Part shown: positions 1 to 8,292 of the stretch, piece after piece | Layout of the letters: every line of letters starts with the position of its first letter | How positions within the stretch are numbered: the stretch's first letter is position 1 | DNA from: Trabulsiella odontotermitis | GTDB lineage: Bacteria > Pseudomonadota > Gammaproteobacteria > Enterobacterales > Enterobacteriaceae | Length of the DNA stretch: 64,000 nt | Direction of reading: 5' to 3' | NCBI RefSeq assembly: GCF_030053895.1 | Contig: NZ_CP125781.1 | Location: forward strand, 3,906,001-3,970,000 | Program-made: the position numbers and the translations under genes | Notes under the pieces: model-generated | Told to the model about the DNA's origin: nothing | The model's database searches: none | The model's input: only the letters and a program-made list of their open reading frames with translations

Positions 1-482
1 TTTAATGGTAAATTGCTCAGTTTTATCAAATCGAGATAATTAGAATTTTTTAGAAACAAATCGTACTTCCAGCCGGGAATGAATACCTTTACGTATTCAT
101 TCCGGCAAAATTTCCTGCTGAGTTTTTATATCCCTTAGTATCTTTTCTTGCAACAATAATCCTTAACAACAACCCTTAATCCTGCACAGATGAGCCGTTG
201 TCAAACCTCTAACCCTGGACTTCAATAAATTATCATTCTCTTCATAGAGTTATGCAAAACGACCATTCCATCGTTTCTCCTTTTTCATGAAGTCACTCAC
301 AAACGCATCATTAAGTATTGCTGTTAAATAAAGCACCCATAATACTTAAGTTAATCTAAATAATTTGATCTTTTTCAATGAGTTACACAACCGGAAGTGA
401 TAAACACTCAAAAATCGATCATAATCAACAGCTTATGCTACAATTTACCTGCCGTCTCAATAATAATTACTGGATATAAAAG
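1..482. other. AT-rich stretch without a gene; one strong hairpin
   Basis: No convincing coding region is visible. The stretch is clearly more AT-rich than the btsT side. A near-perfect inverted repeat lies at 72-106 (arms GCCGGgAATGAATAC and GTATTCATTCCGGC around a 6-base loop, one bulged G). It lacks a clear U-tract, so it is either a weak terminator of a gene left of the window or a structured RNA/protein-binding site. Confidence 0.5.
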
Positions 483-758
483 ATGATGCTTTCAATTTCA
501 GAATATTATGAAACAAGCGCAATTGCTCTCGCTATAAACAAGAAAACCTTTATTAACAATCGATATTTTGGTCTGTTTCTGGACATTTCTGGCCACGATC
601 TGGACAGGGACGATCTGGCATTTATTTTCAAATCAGAAAATAACCAGATCATCTCCATCCCGGCCTATGACCACAGTATTAACTTTGTCTATGAGTTTGA
701 AAACGGGCAGAAGAGTTATCTGAATCCTCTTCTGCACTGTTTGTTTGTGGGCGAATAA
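483..758 (+). CDS. Small protein of unknown function (91 aa)
   Basis: A 91-residue ORF starting with two tandem ATG codons, preceded only by a weak purine-rich stretch. I do not recognise the product. It is acidic, has no signal peptide or membrane segment, and is rich in Phe, Tyr, Ile and Asn (for example YFGLFLDISGHDLDRDD near residues 28-43). Base composition is AT-rich like the DNA around it and unlike the btsT side. It converges with the LysR gene, with 14 bp between the stop codons. The ORF is plausible because it fills the space before that gene, but neither expression nor family can be judged from sequence alone. Confidence 0.45.
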   Translation: MMLSISEYYETSAIALAINKKTFINNRYFGLFLDISGHDLDRDDLAFIFKSENNQIISIPAYDHSINFVYEFENGQKSYLNPLLHCLFVGE

Positions 759-772
759 CAGGAATTAGTGTA

Positions 773-1624
773 TTAAATGAAGGTATTGAGTATGCCTTTG
801 ATTTTCTCTTTATCACTGGCATACTCAGGTTTGAGACAGTGATAAGCTCTGATTTTTAAATTCACATTTTTTAGCGGTATAACGTCAACACCATCCACTT
901 TAAATAAGGTCGCGAACTTTTCTGTCATAATGCAGCATCCTTTACCCGAATGGATATTATACAGCATGCTCAGAAATTCCCAGTTATGTTCGATGAATTC
1001 AATATGGCTAAATTTATCCGTAAGTAAGTTTTTGAAGATTTCTTTTGAATAGTGCACATTGGCATCTTTCCAGACAAACAACTTCATTGCGCTTTGCGGA
1101 TCACGCCCTTTTGGCGCCAGCAGTACTAAATTCCCACTGAACCACTCATCCCGCTGCACCGCATAGGATAATGAAATATCGCGCAGCGAGAAAATAATGC
1201 AATTCGCATTATAACGAAGATTATCAATGTCCGCCGGGTCAATCACCCCTCTTTCACACCGCGCCTTCAGGCCTGAAGACTCAATGACCATCACGATATG
1301 TTTAAAAACCAGTTCCGGAAAGGTGACGTCGAATAAAATCACCAGTTCTTTCGCGGTTTCTTTATTCTGGATCTCACTTTCCAGATCCATTAACTGCGTG
1401 TAAACTGAACGAAACTTATTATAATATTCCCACGCCAGCTCAGTTGGTTCTAACTCGTTGTATTTTCTCTTAAACAGAATACCACCGAGGTAATCTTCCA
1501 GCTCACAAATCACTTTACTCAGCGGCGACCGCGTAATGCAAAGTGCTTCTGCTGCTTTCGCGAAATTCCTTAACTCCATTGTTACCATAAAGTAGCGCAT
1601 TTTTTTCGACAGCAGATATCCCAT
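773..1624 (-). CDS. LysR-family transcriptional regulator
   Basis: The 283-residue protein begins with a LysR-type winged helix-turn-helix (about residues 5-65: FAKAAEALCITRSPLSKVI, then LEDYLGGILFKR). A weaker effector-binding domain fills the remainder; it is shorter and more divergent than in typical LysR proteins of about 300 residues. It is transcribed away from btsT, with a 375-bp intergenic region between the two starts. Codon use and AT content differ from the btsT-yjiA block, which suggests an accessory origin. I cannot assign a target. It may act on the neighbouring small ORF, on itself, or elsewhere. Confidence 0.8.
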   Translation of the reverse strand: MGYLLSKKMRYFMVTMELRNFAKAAEALCITRSPLSKVICELEDYLGGILFKRKYNELEPTELAWEYYNKFRSVYTQLMDLESEIQNKETAKELVILFDVTFPELVFKHIVMVIESSGLKARCERGVIDPADIDNLRYNANCIIFSLRDISLSYAVQRDEWFSGNLVLLAPKGRDPQSAMKLFVWKDANVHYSKEIFKNLLTDKFSHIEFIEHNWEFLSMLYNIHSGKGCCIMTEKFATLFKVDGVDVIPLKNVNLKIRAYHCLKPEYASDKEKIKGILNTFI

Positions 1625-1788
1625 AGGTCGCTCTTTAATTCATGTTTGTATTCTTAATACAATATAAGACACTGATTCACTTTCAACAATGTGCTAAAAA
1701 AGAGACAATCTTGTTCACTTTATGAAAAGTTGCGTAATTGATATAAATCAAACATCGAATTTCCTGGCCCTGCCCACATATTCTAAAT

Positions 1789-1806
1789 GCGTGATACTCA
1801 TCACAA
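1789..1806 (+). promoter_or_regulatory. CRP-like site upstream of btsT
   Basis: The sequence reads GTGA-N6-TCACA (GTGATACTCATCACA), close to the CRP consensus TGTGA-N6-TCACA. It lies about 195 bp before the btsT start. E. coli btsT is known to need cAMP-CRP, so a functional site here is expected; this instance is by pattern only. Confidence 0.55.
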
Positions 1807-1833
1807 AATAAGCCCATGTTCAGATTTTACTCA

Positions 1834-1861
1834 ACCGCTTATCCATAAACACAACCGCTTA
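1834..1861 (+). promoter_or_regulatory. Candidate BtsR (YehT) tandem binding site
   Basis: Two identical octamers ACCGCTTA lie at 1834-1841 and 1854-1861, start-to-start 20 bp. They match the half-site ACC(G/A)CT(C/T)A described for the LytTR-type regulator BtsR upstream of E. coli btsT. They sit about 140 bp before the btsT ATG and just downstream of the CRP-like site, consistent with pyruvate-dependent induction by BtsSR. Confidence 0.65.
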
Positions 1862-1999
1862 AGCCGCCATACGACCACTGACGCTTTTCCCCACCAGTAA
1901 CGGCGTTTCTTTCTGGCAAGATCGCCCCTGTATTACCGTCACTACCTCCCCAACAACAAGTACTGATCCAATTTTCATTTATAAAAACCAGGTCTCACT

Positions 2000-4153
2000 A
2001 TGGATACGAAAAAATTTCTTAAGCACGTACCCTGGGCCATCCTCGGGATCATCGGCGCTTTCTGTCTGTCCGTCGTGGCGCTGCGCCGCGGTGAGCACGT
2101 CAGCGCACTGTGGATAGTCGTTGCCTCGGTATCGGTTTATCTGGTGGCTTACCGCTACTACAGTCTGTACATCGCTCAAAAAGTGATGAAGCTCGACCCT
2201 ACCCGCTCAACGCCGGCGGTGATTAACAACGACGGCCTGAACTATGTGCCGACTAACCGTTACGTGCTGTTTGGTCACCACTTCGCGGCTATTGCCGGTG
2301 CAGGCCCGCTGGTGGGTCCGGTGCTGGCGGCGCAAATGGGCTACCTGCCTGGCACGCTGTGGCTGCTGGCGGGCGTCGTGCTCGCGGGTGCGGTGCAGGA
2401 CTTTATGGTGCTGTTTATCTCCTCGCGCCGTAACGGTTCGTCCCTCGGCGAAATGGTCAAAGAAGAGATGGGTCGCATCCCGGGCTCGATTGCCCTGTTC
2501 GGCTGCTTCCTGATCATGATAATCATCCTCGCGGTGCTGGCGCTGATTGTCGTAAAAGCACTGGCGGAAAGCCCGTGGGGCGTCTTTACCGTCTGCTCGA
2601 CTGTGCCGATTGCGCTGTTTATGGGCATCTACATGCGCTTTATCCGCCCGGGTCGCGTGGGTGAAGTGTCGGTGATTGGTATTGTGCTGCTGGTCGCGTC
2701 CATCTGGTTTGGTGGTGTAATTGCGCACGACCCGTACTGGGGCCCGGCGCTGACCTTTAAAGACACCACCATTACCTTCGCGCTGGTGGGTTATGCTTTT
2801 GTCTCCGCGCTGCTGCCGGTATGGCTGATTCTGGCGCCGCGCGACTACCTCGCGACTTTCCTGAAAATCGGCGTGATCGTCGGTCTGGCGCTCGGCATCG
2901 TGATCCTCAACCCGGATCTGAAAATGCCCGCGGTAACCCAGTACATCGACGGTACCGGTCCGCTGTGGAAAGGGGCGCTGTTCCCGTTCCTGTTTATCAC
3001 CATCGCCTGTGGCGCCGTCTCTGGTTTCCACGCGCTGATCGCCTCCGGCACTACGCCGAAACTGCTGGCAAACGAAACCGACGCTCGCTTTATCGGTTAC
3101 GGTGCCATGCTGATGGAATCTTTCGTGGCGATCATGGCGCTGGTGGCGGCATCGATCATCGAACCGGGTCTCTATTTCGCGATGAACACCCCGCCTGCGG
3201 GCCTTGGCATCACCATGCCGAACCTGCATGAAATGGGTGGCGACAACGCCGCGATGATCCTGGCGCAGTTGAAAGACGCCAGTACGCATGCGGCAGCGAC
3301 CGTCAGTTCATGGGGCTTCGTGATCTCACCTGAGCAGATCATGCAGACCGCGAAGGACATCGGCGAGCCGTCCGTTCTGAACCGTGCGGGTGGTGCACCG
3401 ACGCTGGCCGTAGGTATCGCTCACGTGTTCCACAAAGTGCTGCCGATGGCGGACATGGGCTTCTGGTACCACTTCGGTATTCTGTTTGAAGCGCTGTTCA
3501 TCCTGACCGCGCTGGACGCCGGTACCCGTGCGGGCCGCTTTATGTTGCAGGACTTGCTCGGCAACTTCGTACCGTTCCTGAAAAAAACCGACTCACTGGT
3601 GGCTGGCGTGCTGGGTACCGCGGGTTGTGTTGGACTGTGGGGTTACCTGTTGTATCAGGGCGTGGTCGATCCGTTGGGCGGCGTGAAGAGCCTGTGGCCG
3701 CTGTTCGGTATCTCTAACCAGATGCTGGCCGCCGTCGCGCTGGTGCTCGGCACCGTCGTCCTCGTGAAGATGAAACGCACCAAATACATCTGGGTCACCG
3801 TGGTACCGGCGCTGTGGCTGCTGCTCTGCACCTCCTGGGCGTTGGGTCTGAAACTGTTCAGCACCAACCCGTCGCTGGAAGGCTTCTTCTTCATGGCCAA
3901 CCAGTACAAAGAGAAGATTGCTGCGGGCGGCGCGAACCTCACCGCGCAGGAAGTTGCTAACATGAACCACATTGTGGTGAATAACTACACCAACGCGGGT
4001 CTGAGTATTCTGTTCCTGGTGGTGGTGTACAGCATCATCTTCTACGGTATCAAAACCTGGCTGAAGGCACGCGCCATCGACGCACGTACCGACAAAGAAA
4101 CGCCATACATTGCGGTACCGGAAGGCGGCGTGAAGACCTCTTCACACCATTAA
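2000..4153 (+). CDS. btsT: Pyruvate/H+ symporter BtsT (YjiY)
   Basis: A 717-residue inner-membrane protein of the CstA/BtsT family, matching the length of E. coli BtsT (716). It has many hydrophobic segments from residue 12 on and the family stretch GHHFAAIAGAGPLVGPVLAAQMGYLPG near residues 92-118. BtsT imports pyruvate with protons. Neighbours yjiX and yjiA follow on the same strand as in E. coli. The promoter region carries a CRP-like site and a BtsR-like tandem repeat. A REP-type hairpin follows the stop codon. The paralogue CstA is the main alternative, but the yjiX-yjiA context and the BtsR site favour BtsT. Confidence 0.95.
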   Translation: MDTKKFLKHVPWAILGIIGAFCLSVVALRRGEHVSALWIVVASVSVYLVAYRYYSLYIAQKVMKLDPTRSTPAVINNDGLNYVPTNRYVLFGHHFAAIAGAGPLVGPVLAAQMGYLPGTLWLLAGVVLAGAVQDFMVLFISSRRNGSSLGEMVKEEMGRIPGSIALFGCFLIMIIILAVLALIVVKALAESPWGVFTVCSTVPIALFMGIYMRFIRPGRVGEVSVIGIVLLVASIWFGGVIAHDPYWGPALTFKDTTITFALVGYAFVSALLPVWLILAPRDYLATFLKIGVIVGLALGIVILNPDLKMPAVTQYIDGTGPLWKGALFPFLFITIACGAVSGFHALIASGTTPKLLANETDARFIGYGAMLMESFVAIMALVAASIIEPGLYFAMNTPPAGLGITMPNLHEMGGDNAAMILAQLKDASTHAAATVSSWGFVISPEQIMQTAKDIGEPSVLNRAGGAPTLAVGIAHVFHKVLPMADMGFWYHFGILFEALFILTALDAGTRAGRFMLQDLLGNFVPFLKKTDSLVAGVLGTAGCVGLWGYLLYQGVVDPLGGVKSLWPLFGISNQMLAAVALVLGTVVLVKMKRTKYIWVTVVPALWLLLCTSWALGLKLFSTNPSLEGFFFMANQYKEKIAAGGANLTAQEVANMNHIVVNNYTNAGLSILFLVVVYSIIFYGIKTWLKARAIDARTDKETPYIAVPEGGVKTSSHH

Positions 4154-4173
4154 TACGGTAATCATCAGTCTCT

Positions 4174-4210
4174 GTAGGCCCGGTAAGCGTAGCGCCACCG
4201 GGCTTTTTCT
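4174..4210. repeat. REP-type palindrome / possible attenuator between btsT and yjiX
   Basis: GCCCGGT...ACCGGGC inverted arms followed by TTTTT. This resembles a half REP element and could reduce read-through from btsT into yjiX-yjiA. Confidence 0.7.
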
Positions 4211-4225
4211 TATCAGGATGGCAAA

Positions 4226-4429
4226 ATGTTTGGTAACTTAGGTGAAGCCAAAAAATATCTCGGTCAGGCGGCAAAGATGCTGATTGGCATCCCGGATTAC
4301 GACAACTATGTCGAGCACATGAAGGCCAACCATCCGGACAAGCCGTACATGACCTACACCGAATTTTTCCGCGAGCGTCAGGAAGCGCGCTACGGCGGGA
4401 ATGGAGAAGGCGGCGTACGCTGTTGCTAA
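4226..4429 (+). CDS. yjiX: YbdD/YjiX family small protein
   Basis: A 67-residue cytosolic protein, the same size as E. coli YjiX, ending in a CC dipeptide (GGVRCC). Members of this family (YbdD, YjiX) are encoded directly behind CstA/BtsT carbon-starvation transporters, as here. It has no membrane segment. Its biochemical role is unknown. The yjiA start lies 10 bases after its stop codon, so the two are probably co-transcribed. Confidence 0.9.
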   Translation: MFGNLGEAKKYLGQAAKMLIGIPDYDNYVEHMKANHPDKPYMTYTEFFRERQEARYGGNGEGGVRCC

Positions 4430-4439
4430 AGGAGAGAAC

Positions 4440-5396
4440 ATGACACCTGTTGCAGTTACCCTGCTCACCGGCTTTCTCGGCGCGGGCAAAACCACGCTGT
4501 TGCGCCATATCCTCAACGAACAGCACGGCTACAAAATCGCTGTTATCGAAAACGAATTTGGCGAAGTGTCGGTGGATGATCAGCTCATCGGCGATCGCGC
4601 CACGCAGATCAAAACCCTGACCAACGGCTGCATCTGTTGCAGTCGCTCTAACGAACTGGAAGACGCGCTGCTGGATCTGCTCGACAGCCTCGATCGCGGC
4701 GACATCCACTTCGACAGGCTGGTGATTGAGTGCACCGGCATGGCCGATCCCGGCCCGATCATTCAGACCTTTTTCTCCCATGAAATTCTTTGCCAGCGCT
4801 ACCTGCTGGACGGCGTGATCGCGCTGGTGGATGCCGTCCACGCGGACGACCAAATGAATCAGTTCACGCTTGCTCAGTCGCAAATCGGCTATGCGGATCG
4901 CATTCTGCTGACCAAAACCGACGTCGCCGGCGACAGTGAAAAACTGCGCGAGCGCATTGCACGCATCAATGCCCGTGCGCCGGTCTACACCGTGACGCAT
5001 GGCGATATCGATCTCGCGCTGCTGTTCGATACCAACGGTTTCATGCTGGAAGAGAATGTGGTGCAGCCGACACCGCGCTTCCACTTTATCGCGGACAAGC
5101 AAAACGACATCGCCTCCATCGTGGTCGAACTGGATTACCCGGTCGACATCAGCGACGTATCGCGGGTGATGGAAAATCTGCTGCTGTCGTTTGCCGATAA
5201 ACTGCTACGTTACAAAGGTATGCTGTGGATTGACGGCGAGCCGAATCGCCTGCTGTTTCAGGGCGTTCAGCGCCTGTACAGCGCCGACTGGGACCGCCCA
5301 TGGGGTGACGAAACGCCGCACAGCACGCTGGTGTTTATCGGCGTCCAGTTGCCGGAAGCGGAAATTCGCGCCGCCTTTGCCGGGCTAAAAAAATAG
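4440..5396 (+). CDS. yjiA: GTP-binding protein YjiA (COG0523 G3E GTPase)
   Basis: This is a 318-residue G3E-family GTPase. Visible motifs are the P-loop GFLGAGKTT near residues 10-18, the metal-binding CxCC motif (CICC) near 64-67 typical of COG0523, the Walker-B-like region ECTGMADP, and the guanine-specificity motif TKTD. The ATG at 4440 was chosen because AAGGAGAG lies 5-6 bases upstream and the product then matches the 318 residues of E. coli YjiA; an upstream in-frame ATG (4401) would overlap yjiX. The family is implicated in metal (Zn/Co/Ni) handling; the physiological client of YjiA is not settled. Confidence 0.95.
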   Translation: MTPVAVTLLTGFLGAGKTTLLRHILNEQHGYKIAVIENEFGEVSVDDQLIGDRATQIKTLTNGCICCSRSNELEDALLDLLDSLDRGDIHFDRLVIECTGMADPGPIIQTFFSHEILCQRYLLDGVIALVDAVHADDQMNQFTLAQSQIGYADRILLTKTDVAGDSEKLRERIARINARAPVYTVTHGDIDLALLFDTNGFMLEENVVQPTPRFHFIADKQNDIASIVVELDYPVDISDVSRVMENLLLSFADKLLRYKGMLWIDGEPNRLLFQGVQRLYSADWDRPWGDETPHSTLVFIGVQLPEAEIRAAFAGLKK

Positions 5397-5405
5397 GGTG
5401 TGGTC

Positions 5406-6215
5406 ATGACCTCCCCTCGTGATATCAACCAGCGTTTTTTGCGCCCCACCCATCTTCCGTGGGTGGAGCTGCGCAGCACTTACCTGAGTCGACAGGCGTA
5501 CAAACGCCATCAGCACACAGAGCTCTCCATCGGGGCCATCGTCGAAGGAGAAACCTGTTGCGTCTGCGACGGGCATGAATACCGGCTGCAACCTGGCGAT
5601 ATCATCGTCATCCCGCCGCACGTGGCGCATAGCTGTAACCCAGTGGCGTCGCAGCCCCGCAGCTACCACATGCTTTATCTTGATGTGTCGTGGTGCCTGG
5701 CGCTGTTCACTCCCACGACCACGCTGCTCACCATCGCTCAACCGGTGATCCGTGATCCCGCGCTGTTCGCGCGTTATCAGGAGATTGTCGCGATGATGGC
5801 AACCCCACCGTCTCCGTTGCTGGCATCCCGCTTAGTATCGTTGTTCCAGGCGCTGCCATTGATTCCTGCAATGCCGTCACACACGCACCACGCATCGCAG
5901 CAGCTTGGCGATCATCTTTTGTCGAATCTTCAAAGACCGCTGGCACTTGACGCGCTGGCGAACACCTTCGCCCTGCGCAAAGAGACGTTGATCCGCCTGT
6001 TCCGCCAGGATACCGGCCTCACACCCGGCGCATTCCTCAATATGGCCCGCATCGAATACGCCAAATCACGTCTGCGCGCGGGTGAGGATATCGCCGACGT
6101 CGGCTACCAGAGCGGGTTCGCCGACCAGAGCCATTTTCACAAAACCTTTGTCAGTTACACCGCCGCCACTCCCCGCCAGTACGCCCGCGGCAGATCAATA
6201 TCAGACAATAATTAA
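5406..6215 (+). CDS. AraC-family regulator with N-terminal cupin
   Basis: The N-terminal sensor domain is cupin-like (RHQHTELSIGAIVEG ... LQPGDIIVIPPHVAH, about residues 35-80). Two AraC helix-turn-helix motifs occupy the C-terminus (about residues 170-265, ending in the conserved GFADQSHFHKTF...TPRQYA). The ATG at 5406 is preferred over an upstream GTG. It starts 9 bases after the yjiA stop. A LysE-type exporter gene follows at 6265. AraC-cupin regulators next to LysE exporters commonly control them in response to the exported amino acid or analogue, so it is probably the local regulator. I do not assign a symbol. Confidence 0.85.
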   Translation: MTSPRDINQRFLRPTHLPWVELRSTYLSRQAYKRHQHTELSIGAIVEGETCCVCDGHEYRLQPGDIIVIPPHVAHSCNPVASQPRSYHMLYLDVSWCLALFTPTTTLLTIAQPVIRDPALFARYQEIVAMMATPPSPLLASRLVSLFQALPLIPAMPSHTHHASQQLGDHLLSNLQRPLALDALANTFALRKETLIRLFRQDTGLTPGAFLNMARIEYAKSRLRAGEDIADVGYQSGFADQSHFHKTFVSYTAATPRQYARGRSISDNN

Positions 6216-6264
6216 TTCACGTCTCGCCTTAAGGTGAACGCAGCTTTTTCGTGCTGAGGTCACC

Positions 6265-6903
6265 ATGGAATCGTTGTCTGTTCTCTTTCCTTCCGCGTTT
6301 CTCGCGCTGGCGCTGTCGCATTTTGTCGCCCTGCTCAGTCCTGGTCCGGATTTTTTCCTGCTGACGGGGTATGCCATCCGCTACCGGCTTCGCGGCAGCT
6401 TCGGGCTTTGTCTCGGTATCGCCGCCGGAAATGGCCTCTATATTCTGCTCGCCATTATTGGCTGGAGCGCCCTGCGACAGTTCACGCTACTGTTCACTGT
6501 TATCGAACTGGCAGGCGCGGCGTATCTGCTGTGGATTGGCATGCAGTTGATTCGTTATGCCACCACTTCGCTGGCGCTGGAGAAGGTGCAGGGAAATTGC
6601 CCGTCGTTGCCGCAACAGTTGCTGCTCGGGCTTGGCTCCGCAATGCTGAACCCGAAAAATGCATTGTTCTATCTGTCGCTCATGACCGCCCTGCTCGGCC
6701 CGCAGGTGACGCTGTTGCAACAAACCACCTGCGGCGTATGGATGGTCACGGTGGTACTAGGGTGGGATCTGCTGGTCGTTAAGCTCATCTCGCTACCGCA
6801 TATCCAGCGCTCTTTACAGCATTATATCGGCTGGATTGAGCGTACCGCAGGCATAGTGCTGATGGGGTTTGGCGGCTGGATTTTATGGCGTTTTCTGGTG
6901 TAA
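6265..6903 (+). CDS. LysE/RhtB-family amino-acid exporter
   Basis: The protein has 212 residues with about six hydrophobic segments. The LysE signature lies near the N-terminus (ALSHFVALLSPGPDFFLLTGYAIRY), and the family stretch NPKNALFYLSL lies near residue 130. Members export amino acids or homoserine-lactone-like compounds across the inner membrane. It starts 49 bases after the AraC gene on the same strand, with GAGGTCACC just before the ATG. The substrate cannot be predicted from sequence. Confidence 0.88.
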   Translation: MESLSVLFPSAFLALALSHFVALLSPGPDFFLLTGYAIRYRLRGSFGLCLGIAAGNGLYILLAIIGWSALRQFTLLFTVIELAGAAYLLWIGMQLIRYATTSLALEKVQGNCPSLPQQLLLGLGSAMLNPKNALFYLSLMTALLGPQVTLLQQTTCGVWMVTVVLGWDLLVVKLISLPHIQRSLQHYIGWIERTAGIVLMGFGGWILWRFLV

Positions 6904-6954
6904 GCACCGAAGCCGTTACTACAAAAATCCCCTGCGGCGCTCTATGCTTAGCGG

Positions 6955-8235
6955 ATGGATAAATTAGCTGAACTCAAACGCGCCCGACGGCTGGCGCTGT
7001 CGCTGCTGTTAGTGGCGGTGGCGATTTTTGTCACGACGTTGTTTCTGCCACCACGCTGGTGGGTGGGTGCGCTCAAGGCGATGTCGGAAGCGGCAATGGT
7101 CGGCGCGCTGGCTGACTGGTTCGCGGTAGTGGCGCTGTTTCGCCACATTCCCATCCCGCTTATTTCCCGCCATACGGCGATCATTCCCCGCAATAAAGAC
7201 CGGATTGGCGACAATCTCGGCCGTTTCGTGCAGGAGGAATTTCTCGATACCCAATCGCTGGTGACGCTGATCCAGCGTCATGAACCGGCGATGATGATCG
7301 GCACCTGGTTCAGCCAGCCGCAGAACGCGCAGAAGGTCGGGCATCATCTGATGACCGTGATGGGCGGTTTCCTTGAACTGACCGATGATGCGCGCATTCA
7401 GGGGTTACTGAAACGCGCGGTGCATAAGGCGATCGACAAAGTGGATCTCACCGGCACCAGCGCGCTGATGCTCGAAAGCATGACTAAAGACAACCGCCAC
7501 CAGACGCTGCTGGACGCGCTGATCGCCCAGTTGATGGTGCTGATCCATCGCGACAGCACCCGGCGCTTTATCGCGAAACAGATTGTCCACTGGCTGGAAA
7601 CCGAGCACCCGCTGAAGGCCAAAGTGTTGCCCACCGAATGGCTTGGCGAGCACAGTGCCGAACTGGTCTCCGAGGCGGTAGACACGCTGTTGGACGACGT
7701 CACCGTCGACAGCACGCACCAGATCCGTCAGGCGTTTGACCGCGCGGTACTGAGGCTTATCGAGTCACTGAAAAGCGACCCACAACTGGCGCAGCGCGCC
7801 GATGACATCAAACGCTACCTGAAAAACGATGCAGCGTTTAACGGCTATCTCGGCGAATTGTGGGCTGATCTGCGTCGCTGGTTGAAGGATGATCTTAACG
7901 CCGAAGATTCCCGCGTCCGGCAGCGCGTCGCCGAAGCCGGGCAGTGGTTTGGCGAAACGCTGGTAGCGGATGGCGCATTGCGCGCCTCGTTGAATGAGCA
8001 CCTCGAGGAGGCCGCCCGCCGTGCGGCGCCGGATTTCGCCGCCTTCCTCACCCGCCACATCAGCGACACGGTCAAAAGCTGGGACGCGCGTGAAATGTCG
8101 CAACAGATCGAGCTCAACATCGGCAAAGATTTGCAGTTTATTCGCATTAACGGGACACTGGTCGGCGGTAGTATCGGGTTGATTCTCTGGCTGGTATCCC
8201 AACTTCCGGCACTGTTCGCCACGCCGGTAGGGTAA
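6955..8235 (+). CDS. yjiN: DUF445 inner-membrane protein YjiN
   Basis: A 426-residue DUF445 protein matching E. coli YjiN in length and sequence from MDKLAELKRARRLALSLLL onward. One hydrophobic segment lies near residues 13-35 and another at the C-terminus (about 395-420: GTLVGGSIGLILWLVSQLPAL), with a long charged helical middle. The function is unknown. It lies between the LysE gene and mdtM; in E. coli yjiN and mdtM are also adjacent. Only a poor ribosome binding site is visible. Confidence 0.92.
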   Translation: MDKLAELKRARRLALSLLLVAVAIFVTTLFLPPRWWVGALKAMSEAAMVGALADWFAVVALFRHIPIPLISRHTAIIPRNKDRIGDNLGRFVQEEFLDTQSLVTLIQRHEPAMMIGTWFSQPQNAQKVGHHLMTVMGGFLELTDDARIQGLLKRAVHKAIDKVDLTGTSALMLESMTKDNRHQTLLDALIAQLMVLIHRDSTRRFIAKQIVHWLETEHPLKAKVLPTEWLGEHSAELVSEAVDTLLDDVTVDSTHQIRQAFDRAVLRLIESLKSDPQLAQRADDIKRYLKNDAAFNGYLGELWADLRRWLKDDLNAEDSRVRQRVAEAGQWFGETLVADGALRASLNEHLEEAARRAAPDFAAFLTRHISDTVKSWDAREMSQQIELNIGKDLQFIRINGTLVGGSIGLILWLVSQLPALFATPVG

Positions 8236-8292
8236 AAAGCCGCGACGGATTTCGCCCTGGCTGTTTTTCCCCGCACACGGAGTACGTTTTTT

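Noticed and set aside
2207..3289. 360-codon minus-strand frame inside btsT
   Set aside because: Arg/His/Gln-rich shadow of a GC-rich membrane-protein gene; no ribosome binding site or family resemblance.
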